Shown one piece after another: positions 5,707 through 11,363 of a DNA stretch of 12,544 bases. The translations under genes were made by a program, and so were the position numbers. The stretch is taken from the NCBI GenBank assembly GCA_005885325.1, contig VAYX01000035.1, positions 1-12,544 on the forward strand. Reading direction: 5' to 3'. How positions within the stretch are numbered: position 1 is the stretch's first letter; each line of letters opens with the position of its first letter. The notes under the pieces are model-generated. The model did no database searches, was not told the DNA's origin, and saw only the letters and a program-made list of their open reading frames with translations. This DNA is from Actinomycetota bacterium (GTDB lineage: Bacteria; Actinomycetota; UBA4738; HRBIN12).

Positions 5707-5739
5707 GGACGGGCCCGGCGCTTCGCGCCGGGCCCGTCC
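5707..5739 (+). terminator. Strong perfect hairpin (15-bp stem, TTC loop), probable terminator without U-tract
   Basis: The arm GGACGGGCCCGGCGC (5707-5721), TTC, and the exact reverse complement (5725-5739) form an uninterrupted 15-bp G/C stem 23 bp after the Lys-rich peptide stop. No T-run follows. Such U-less hairpins are common terminators in high-GC actinobacteria. It separates the peptide gene from the Crp-family gene. Confidence 0.65.
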
Positions 5740-5776
5740 CCATCCCCGGGTCTGGCCTGCCGGCGGACCGAATGGG

Positions 5777-5782
5777 TACGCT
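5777..5782 (+). promoter_or_regulatory. -10-like element for the Crp-family gene, leaderless spacing
   Basis: TACGCT is followed by exactly 7 nt and then ATG 5790, so transcription would begin at or next to the start codon. This favours 5790 over the other in-frame ATGs at 5772, 5802 and 5832. Confidence 0.4.
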
Positions 5783-5789
5783 TTGCCCG

Positions 5790-6500
5790 ATGGCGCGGGC
5801 GATGCGGTCGCGGGCGGCGATCGAGGAGCAGATGGCGGGAACGCCGCTGTTCGAGGCGATCGACCCCGGTCCCATCCACGAGCTCGCCTCGAGCGGGGCC
5901 CTCCGCCACTACCGGCGCAACACCTACCTCTTCCACCAGGGTGACCCGTCGCACGAGATCCACTTCCTGATCGAGGGTCGGGTGGAGATCAGCTCGCTCT
6001 CGGCCAGCGGACAGCGGATGCTCCACACCACCATCGATCAGCCGCAGTTCTTCGGGGAGCTCGGCCTGTTGGGCGGGATGCCCAGGACCGCGGCGGCGCT
6101 GGCCCTGGAGGAGACCGAGGTCTGGGTCACCCCGGGACAGACGTTCCAGGAATTCCTGGCTCACGAGCCGGCGGCCTCCCTTGCCCTCCTCCGGGCGCTG
6201 GCGCGTCAGGTGAGCGCCCACGAGGCGTTCGTGGACGACCTGCTGTTCCTGGATCTCAAGGGCCGGGTGGCCAAGCGGCTCCTGCAGCTCGTGTCGCCGA
6301 GCCTCGACGAGCTCCCCGACGACGGCGCCGTCCTGCCGGCCATCGTGACCCACGCCGACCTGGCCAGCCTGTGCGGCGGCAGTCGGGAGAACGTGACCCG
6401 GATCCTCTCGGACTTCCAGCGCCGGGGACTGGTCGAGCGCGATGGACGGCGGTTCGTCCTGCGGAAGATCTCCGGACTGGCTCGCCTGGCCGGGCTCTGA
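5790..6500 (+). CDS. Crp/Fnr-family cyclic-nucleotide-binding transcriptional regulator
   Basis: A 236-aa regulator of normal family length. The N-terminal cyclic-nucleotide-binding domain (about 18-130) starts at TPLFEAIDPGPIHELAS and carries FGELGLLGGMPRTA (88-101), keeping the Glu and the Arg-Thr pair that bind the cyclic phosphate. A long dimerisation helix follows (about 130-160). The C-terminal winged helix-turn-helix has VTHADLASLCGGSRENVTRILSDF, with S198-R199-E200-N201-V202-T203-R204. E. coli CRP has SRETVGR here, and its Arg, Glu and Arg read the GTGA half-site. The protein lacks the cysteines of Fnr, so iron-sulfur sensing is unlikely. Three matching TGTGA-type boxes lie 300-360 bp upstream. 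The preferred start is ATG 5790 (-10-like TACGCT 7 nt away); ATG 5832 has GAGGAG close before it and is an alternative. It converges on moaA with a gap of 21 bp. Confidence 0.88.
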   Translation: MARAMRSRAAIEEQMAGTPLFEAIDPGPIHELASSGALRHYRRNTYLFHQGDPSHEIHFLIEGRVEISSLSASGQRMLHTTIDQPQFFGELGLLGGMPRTAAALALEETEVWVTPGQTFQEFLAHEPAASLALLRALARQVSAHEAFVDDLLFLDLKGRVAKRLLQLVSPSLDELPDDGAVLPAIVTHADLASLCGGSRENVTRILSDFQRRGLVERDGRRFVLRKISGLARLAGL

Positions 6501-6521
6501 TCCCCTACGTGTGCGGCGGGC

Positions 6522-7547
6522 TCAGCCGCCGATCATCGACATGCTTCGCTCAGGCTGGACGAAGTCGGGGTGGTTGATGCGGTGCCCCGACCACTTCCGC
6601 CACACGGCGGTGCGGATGATCGACGCGAGCTCGCCGTCGGTGGCGCCGCTACGAAGCGGCTCCCGAAGGTCCAGCTCCTCCAGCGCGAACAGGCATGAGC
6701 GGACCTGCCCCTCGGCGGTCAGGCGGAGGCGGTTGCACGTCTCGCAGAACGGCTCGGTGACCGACGCGATGACCCCGATGCCGCCCGGCGCGCCGTCGGC
6801 GAACCGGTAGGAGGCGGCGGGCTCGTGGTCGGGCCCCTCGGACACGAGCGGGAACACCCGGCCGATGGCGTCCACGATCTGCCGAGACGGCACGACCTTG
6901 GCGCGTTCCCATGCGTGATCGGCGTCCAGCGGCATGTACTCGATGAACCGAACCACGTATCCGAACCGTCGGGCCCAGGCCGCGAAGTCCACCACCTCGT
7001 CCTGGTTCTCCCCCCCGATCACGACGCAGTTGATCTTGATGGGAGTGAGGCCGGCCTCCTCGGCCGCCCGCAGGCCGGCGAACACCTTGTCCAGCGCATC
7101 CCGCCGGGTCATCCCCTCGAACCGGTGCGGCATCAGCGAGTGGCACGACACCGTGACCCGGTCGAGCCCGGCCAGTGCGAGGGGTTCGGCCAGGCGATCG
7201 AGGAGGATCCCGTTCGTGGTCATCGACATGTCCAGCTCGGGTCCGGCCTCCCGGAACATCGAGACCAGCGTCGGCAGGTCGGCCCGGACGGTCGGCTCGC
7301 CTCCGGTGACCTTGATGGATCGGACGCCGAGCGAGACGAAGATCCCGAGGAGGCGGGTGAGCTCCTCGAACGTGAGGATCTCGTCCTTGGGGAGCCACTT
7401 CAGCCCCTCTGCCGGCATGCAGAACACGCAGCGGAAGTTGCAGCGATCCGTGACCGAGATGCGCAGGTCGTCCGCGACCCGGCCGAAGGTGTCGAGGAGC
7501 GGGCCCTCGGAGGGCGGGGCGGTCTGCGGTGGCTGCCAGGTATCCAT
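6522..7547 (-). CDS. moaA: GTP 3',8-cyclase MoaA (molybdenum cofactor biosynthesis)
   Basis: A 341-aa radical SAM enzyme that converts GTP to 3',8-cyclo-GTP, the first step of molybdopterin synthesis, in the cytoplasm. The N-terminal cluster motif CNFRCVFC has Cys at 36, 40 and 43; the SAM-contacting TGGEP is at 81-85. The C-terminal cluster motif has Cys at 268, 271 and 285 (CETCNRLRLTAEGQVRSC). The chain ends in Gly-Gly (RSMSMIGG), which is required for activity in known MoaA. It is thus complete. One variation: the usual VSxDSL strand reads VSCHSL (132-137). The start ATG 7547 gives a normal N-terminus (LLDTFGRVADDLRISVTDRC). It follows the DUF6457 gene on the same strand (59 bp) and converges on the Crp-family gene. 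Confidence 0.95.
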   Translation of the reverse strand: MDTWQPPQTAPPSEGPLLDTFGRVADDLRISVTDRCNFRCVFCMPAEGLKWLPKDEILTFEELTRLLGIFVSLGVRSIKVTGGEPTVRADLPTLVSMFREAGPELDMSMTTNGILLDRLAEPLALAGLDRVTVSCHSLMPHRFEGMTRRDALDKVFAGLRAAEEAGLTPIKINCVVIGGENQDEVVDFAAWARRFGYVVRFIEYMPLDADHAWERAKVVPSRQIVDAIGRVFPLVSEGPDHEPAASYRFADGAPGGIGVIASVTEPFCETCNRLRLTAEGQVRSCLFALEELDLREPLRSGATDGELASIIRTAVWRKWSGHRINHPDFVQPERSMSMIGG

Positions 7548-7560
7548 GGGTCGAACATCC

Positions 7561-7566
7561 AGGCTA
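7561..7566 (-). promoter_or_regulatory. -10-like element for moaA
   Basis: TAGCCT on the minus strand, 13 nt before ATG 7547, would give a leader of about 6 nt. The same hexamer occurs upstream of the 56-aa gene. No ribosome-binding site is evident. Confidence 0.3.
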
Positions 7567-7606
7567 CCCCCGCGGCGGTGAACCGGCCATGGCGTGGCCG
7601 GCCCGC

Positions 7607-7864
7607 TCAGCCCTCCGGGGGTGGGCCTTCCGGGAGAAGCGACTGAACCGTGTCGAGCGCCGCCTGGAAGGCGTCCGCCCGGGAGGCGCCTCCCGCCAGG
7701 CTCCGTCCGACGGCCGAGCCGAGGAGGAAGGTCGCCAGCGGCGTGATCCGGCGCTCGACGCGATGGGCCACGTCGCGGGCCACCTGCAGGAGCTCCGCCG
7801 TCTCCCGCCCGCTCAGGGTGTCCTCGCCGAGCGCCTCGGCGAGCTGGTCGATCCAAGCCTCCAT
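7607..7864 (-). CDS. DUF6457 domain protein (85 aa)
   Basis: An 85-aa helical protein beginning MEAWIDQLAEALGEDTLSGR, then ARDVAHRVERRITPLATFLLGSAVGR, matching DUF6457. This actinobacterial family is typically found beside molybdenum-cofactor genes (often mobA, moaA or fdhD); its function is unknown. The length is normal and the start is fixed by GGGAGGAGA (7868-7876 on the minus strand) just before ATG 7864. It precedes moaA on the same strand and is divergent from the MogA-XdhC fusion (45 bp). The setting suggests a small helper in cofactor synthesis or insertion, which is inference from neighbourhood only. Confidence 0.75.
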   Translation of the reverse strand: MEAWIDQLAEALGEDTLSGRETAELLQVARDVAHRVERRITPLATFLLGSAVGRSLAGGASRADAFQAALDTVQSLLPEGPPPEG

Positions 7865-7896
7865 CGGTCTCCTCCCGGTTCGCCGGTTCCGTCTGG

Positions 7897-7902
7897 CAGG
7901 AT
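7897..7902 (+). promoter_or_regulatory. -10-like element for the MogA-XdhC gene, leaderless spacing
   Basis: CAGGAT followed by exactly 7 nt and ATG 7910, the same spacing as at 5777 and 11351. No Shine-Dalgarno is visible before this start. Confidence 0.35.
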
Positions 7903-7909
7903 ATGGCGC

Positions 7910-9145
7910 ATGGGCGAGGCGTTCCGAGCGGCCGTGCTCACGGTGTCCGACGGCGTCGCGGCCGGCACGCGCACCGACGAGTCGGGTGAGACTGCCGAGA
8001 ACCTGCTCCGGGGGGCCGGTTTCGACGTGGCCGGCCGCTCGTCCGTCCCGGACGAGCGGCCGGCGATCCAGGCTCGCCTGGTTTCCCTGGCGGACCAGGA
8101 CCTGCGCCTGGTCGTCACGACCGGCGGGACCGGCTTCGGGCCTCGCGACGTCACGCCGGAGGCGACGAGGGCCGTGATCGACCGCGAGGCCCCCGGCCTG
8201 GCGGAGCTGATGCGGAAGGCGGGCCTGGAGAAGACGCCGATGGCCGCGCTGTCGCGGGCCGTCGCCGGGAGCCGGGGCGACACGCTGATCCTGAACCTCC
8301 CGGGCAGCCCGGCCGGCGTCCGCGAGAGCCTGGAGGCCGTCTTGCCGGTGCTGCCGCACGCGCTCGAGCTGCTCGCGGGGGCCACCGGCGAGCATCCCAC
8401 CGGCCACGCGGAGGCCCAGGCCGAGCCGGATGAGGACGGCGACCGGCCCTGGGTCGAGGCCCGGGCGGTGAAGGTCATCGGCTCGCCTCCGTGCCGGGTC
8501 GGCAACCGTATGGCGATCGTGCCCGGTGGCCCCGTGCGCGGGACGCTCGGCTGTGCGGAGTTCGACGAGCAGGCGATCGCCGATGCGGCCGAGGTTGTGG
8601 CGTCGGGCGAACCGCAGACCCGGACGCTCCATCACGACCTCGGCGACGTCGAGGTGTTCTTCGAGCCCCACCTCCCGCCCAAGCGCCTAGTGGTGGTCTC
8701 GGCGACCGACGTGGCACGAGCGCTGCGAAGGTTCGCGGCGCCTTTCGGCTACCGAACGATCCTGGTCGAGGCGAGGCAGGAGCGGGTCACCGCCGAGGAC
8801 TCGGCCGCGCCCGGCGGCACGGCGTCGTCGCTCGACGGCTTGCTCGACGAACGGACCGACGTCGTCTTCACCGACCACGACGCTCCGGAGGTCGCGGCGA
8901 TGCTGGGCGCGGCACTTCGCTCCCCGGCCCGGTTCATCGGCGTCATGGGCAGCCGCCGCCACGTCGCCCCGTATCTCGACGACCTCCGGGCCATGGGCTT
9001 CACCGACGAGGATCTGGCAAGGATCCGCTCTCCGGTCGGCCTGGACCTCGGCGGCCAGCGGCCGGAGGAGATCGCGCTGTCGATCGCCGCGGGGCTCGTG
9101 GCGGCCGAGCACGGGCGGGACGCGGGCTGGATGGACCGGCCATGA
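7910..9145 (+). CDS. MogA/MoaB-type molybdopterin adenylyltransferase fused to an XdhC-type protein
   Basis: A 411-aa two-domain protein. Residues 1 to about 165 are a MogA/MoaB domain, which adenylylates molybdopterin before molybdenum insertion: AAVLTVSDGVAAGTRTDESGE, the molybdopterin-binding VVTTGGTGFGPRDVTPEA (68-85) and LILNLPGSPAGVRE. An acidic linker follows. From about 180 the chain resembles XdhC/CoxI, which carries and sulfurates the cofactor for xanthine dehydrogenase-type enzymes: GSPPCRVGNRMAIVPGG (191-207), GTLGCAEFDE, then the C-terminal Rossmann part ending FIGVMGSRRH and RSPVGLDLGGQRPEEIALSIAA. XdhC proteins normally have GAGHVA at the nucleotide loop; here it reads SATDVA (264-269), so nucleotide binding may be lost or changed. 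The start ATG 7910 matches MogA N-termini. It overlaps the methyltransferase by ATGA. Confidence 0.88.
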   Translation: MGEAFRAAVLTVSDGVAAGTRTDESGETAENLLRGAGFDVAGRSSVPDERPAIQARLVSLADQDLRLVVTTGGTGFGPRDVTPEATRAVIDREAPGLAELMRKAGLEKTPMAALSRAVAGSRGDTLILNLPGSPAGVRESLEAVLPVLPHALELLAGATGEHPTGHAEAQAEPDEDGDRPWVEARAVKVIGSPPCRVGNRMAIVPGGPVRGTLGCAEFDEQAIADAAEVVASGEPQTRTLHHDLGDVEVFFEPHLPPKRLVVVSATDVARALRRFAAPFGYRTILVEARQERVTAEDSAAPGGTASSLDGLLDERTDVVFTDHDAPEVAAMLGAALRSPARFIGVMGSRRHVAPYLDDLRAMGFTDEDLARIRSPVGLDLGGQRPEEIALSIAAGLVAAEHGRDAGWMDRP

Positions 9146-9903
9146 GCGGCACCCAGCGCCACGTTCGCAAGAACCGGCGGGACTGGGACCGGACCAGCGA
9201 CGAGTACCAGCGCGAGCACGCCGCCCAGCTGAACCGGTGGGACCGGCTCGCGTGGGGGACCTGGGGCGCCCCCGAGTCGAGGCTGAACGTCTTGGGCGAC
9301 GTGGAGGGCAAACAGCTGCTGGAGTTCGGATGTGGTGCCGCCCAGTGGTCCATCACCCTGGCTCGGATGGGCGCGCATCCGGTGGGCATGGATCTCTCGA
9401 CCCGGCAGCTCCAGCACGCGAAGGAATTGATGGCCCGGGCGGGCGTGTCGTTCCCGCTCGTCAACGCCGACGCCGAGCGGACCCCGTTCGCCGACGAGAG
9501 CTTCGACGTCGTGTTCTGCGATCACGGCGCGACGACCTTCGCCGACCCGTACCGCTCGATCCCCGAGGCCGCCCGGCTGCTCCGGCCCGGCGGGCTGTTC
9601 GCGTTCAACATCGAGAGTCCCATCCACTTCGTGTGCTGGAACGACGAGAAGGAGACGGTGGATGACCGCCTCCACCTCGACTACTTCGGCATGCACAAGT
9701 GGGAGGACGATGAATCGGTCAACTTCATGCTCCCGTACGGCGAGTGGATCCGCCTGTTCCGCGCCACCGGCCTGGAGCTCGAGGACCTGATCGAGCCACG
9801 TCCCGGGGCGAACGCCCGGTCCACCTACCTGGACTACGCCTCGATCGGGTGGGCCCGCCGGTGGCCCGGCGAGAACATCTGGAAGCTTCGGAAGCCCCGA
9901 TAG
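9142..9903 (+). CDS. Class I SAM-dependent methyltransferase (type 11-like), unknown substrate
   Basis: A 253-aa soluble methyltransferase. Motif I LLEFGCGAAQWS (59-70), the acidic residue of motif II in VGMDLS (81-86), motif III around NADAERTPFADESFD (108-122) and LLRPGGLFAFN (146-156) give a complete SAM-binding Rossmann core. The N-terminal WDRTSDEYQREHAAQLNRWDRLAWG and the C-terminal cap (DYFGMHKWEDDESVNFMLPYGEW) resemble small-molecule methyltransferases common in actinobacteria. The substrate cannot be read from sequence. The start ATG overlaps the MogA-XdhC stop (ATGA) and the sulfatase ATG follows its TAG directly, so all three are probably one transcript, although nothing in the chemistry ties it to the molybdenum cofactor. 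Confidence 0.85.
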   Translation: MSGTQRHVRKNRRDWDRTSDEYQREHAAQLNRWDRLAWGTWGAPESRLNVLGDVEGKQLLEFGCGAAQWSITLARMGAHPVGMDLSTRQLQHAKELMARAGVSFPLVNADAERTPFADESFDVVFCDHGATTFADPYRSIPEAARLLRPGGLFAFNIESPIHFVCWNDEKETVDDRLHLDYFGMHKWEDDESVNFMLPYGEWIRLFRATGLELEDLIEPRPGANARSTYLDYASIGWARRWPGENIWKLRKPR

Positions 9904-11310
9904 ATGGTCCGGCGCCCGCTGCGCAGGACCGTGGCGGCGGCGGCCCTCGCCTCGGTCGTCCTGCTCGTTGCGGCGTTCGTGCCTTCCTCCCCGCCACCGC
10001 CTGAGCGGCGGCCCAACATCGTCCTGATCCTCACCGACGACCAGTCGTCCGACTCGCTCCCGCACGAGCCGCCCGTCATGCCGCAGCTGCAATCGATGAT
10101 GCAGGACCCGGCGGATCACTGGATCACGTTCTCGAACGCGTTCCTGAACACCCCGCTGTGCTGCCCGTCCAGGGCCTCGATCCTCACCGGGAGGTACTCG
10201 CACCACACCGGGGTCAGGACCAACTACGACGGCGAGCACCTCGACGAGTCCTCGACCATCGCCACCTGGTTGCATTCCGCCGGGTACCACACGGGCCTGA
10301 TCGGCAAGTACGTGAACGGCTATCCCTTCGGCCCGAGCTCGTACGTCCCGGCAGGGTGGGATCGTTGGCTGGTGAAGCGGCAGGGGGACCAGTCGACGGC
10401 GTACTACCGGTACGTCCTGATCGACCAGGGGTTCCCCGACTACCGGGGCGACGGTCCGGACAACTACTCGACCGACGTCTATGCGGCCGCCGCGGTCTCG
10501 TTCATCCGCTCGGCTCCCCCGGGACGTCCGTTCTTCCTGGAGGTGGCCCCCACGGCGCCGCACCGTCCGTGGACGGAGGCCCCCCGGGATACCGGGGCGC
10601 TGGCCGGGTTTCCGATCGCCGACCCCCCGAGCCTGGGTGAGGAGGACGTGTCCGACAAGCCGGCGTGGGTTCAGGCCCTCGCCCCAATGGACGCGGAGCG
10701 CCGCGCGCAGCTCCGGACGGCCCACCGGCGGTCCTTCGAGACGCTCCTGTCGGTGGACGATCTGGTGGTCGCGGTGATCCGTGCGCTCCAGGTCCGCGGC
10801 GCCCTGGAGAACACCGTCGTCGTCTTCATGACCGACAACGGCTTCTCGTTCGGGGAGCATCGCTGGGTGGGCAAGACGTGCGCCTACGAGGAGTGCATCC
10901 GCACACCGTTCCTGGTGCGCTATCCGGGCGCCTCGTCTCACGTGGACCCGCGCCTCGTCTCCAACGTCGACCTGGCCCCGACGTTCGCCGAGCTCGCCGG
11001 GATCGAGCCCCCCTCACCCGTGGACGGGATGAGTCTGGTTCCGCTGCTCCGGGGGCCGCCCTCCGCGCCGTGGCGAACGGGCTTGCTGAACGAATACGTC
11101 GGTGACCGGAAGGTGCCGCCCTGGTGGGAGGTGCGCACCGAGGACTTCGCCTATGTGGAGCTCGCGACGGGGGAGACGGAGCTGTACGACCTGGCCGGCG
11201 TCATCGGCTCCGCCGATCCCTACGAGCTCCAGAACCGGGCGACCGATCCCGCCTACGCCGCCGTGCGGGCCCGGTTGTCCGCACAGCTCGCTACCCTTCG
11301 CGCAGGCTGA
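9904..11310 (+). CDS. Exported arylsulfatase-type sulfatase with formylglycine motif
   Basis: A 468-aa secreted or membrane-anchored hydrolase of sulfate esters. A basic N-terminus (VRRPLRR) and hydrophobic segment AAAALASVVLLVAAFV (about 11-26) form a signal peptide or anchor, followed by a Pro-rich linker. The catalytic domain starts RPNIVLILTDDQ (36-47) with the metal-binding Asp pair 45-46. The signature CxPSR (C86, P88, S89, R90, within LCCPSRASILTGR) contains the cysteine converted to formylglycine. Downstream are PTAPHRPW and FMTDNGFSFGEHRWVGK, the second metal-binding and active-site Lys region. All key residues are present, so it should be active if a formylglycine-generating enzyme exists elsewhere (none here). 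Which sulfate ester it cleaves is not readable. ATG 9904 abuts the preceding TAG; the ribosome-binding site is weak, suggesting translation from the upstream gene. Confidence 0.92.
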   Translation: MVRRPLRRTVAAAALASVVLLVAAFVPSSPPPPERRPNIVLILTDDQSSDSLPHEPPVMPQLQSMMQDPADHWITFSNAFLNTPLCCPSRASILTGRYSHHTGVRTNYDGEHLDESSTIATWLHSAGYHTGLIGKYVNGYPFGPSSYVPAGWDRWLVKRQGDQSTAYYRYVLIDQGFPDYRGDGPDNYSTDVYAAAAVSFIRSAPPGRPFFLEVAPTAPHRPWTEAPRDTGALAGFPIADPPSLGEEDVSDKPAWVQALAPMDAERRAQLRTAHRRSFETLLSVDDLVVAVIRALQVRGALENTVVVFMTDNGFSFGEHRWVGKTCAYEECIRTPFLVRYPGASSHVDPRLVSNVDLAPTFAELAGIEPPSPVDGMSLVPLLRGPPSAPWRTGLLNEYVGDRKVPPWWEVRTEDFAYVELATGETELYDLAGVIGSADPYELQNRATDPAYAAVRARLSAQLATLRAG

Positions 11311-11350
11311 AGCCCCGTCCCCGCCGCCCGCCCATCTCGGGGGTTGCTGC

Positions 11351-11356
11351 TAGCGT
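11351..11356 (+). promoter_or_regulatory. -10-like element for the phosphoesterase gene, leaderless spacing
   Basis: TAGCGT followed by exactly 7 nt and GTG 11364. No Shine-Dalgarno sequence is seen before the GTG. It lies in the 53-bp gap after the sulfatase. Confidence 0.4.
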
Positions 11357-11363
11357 TCGGTTG

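Noticed and set aside
5557..5970. 137-aa plus-strand frame starting at 5557
   Set aside because: It runs through the hairpin and into the Crp-family gene in another frame; the Lys-rich frame from 5576 has the better start and stop context.
6515..6530. Small inverted repeat GGCGG...CCGCC between the convergent Crp-family gene and moaA
   Set aside because: Only a 5-bp stem, partly inside the moaA Gly-Gly codons, and no T-run; too weak to call a terminator.
8749..10941. 730-aa open frame on the minus strand
   Set aside because: Antisense to the MogA-XdhC, methyltransferase and sulfatase genes, all of which have intact motifs; composition typical of a shadow frame.
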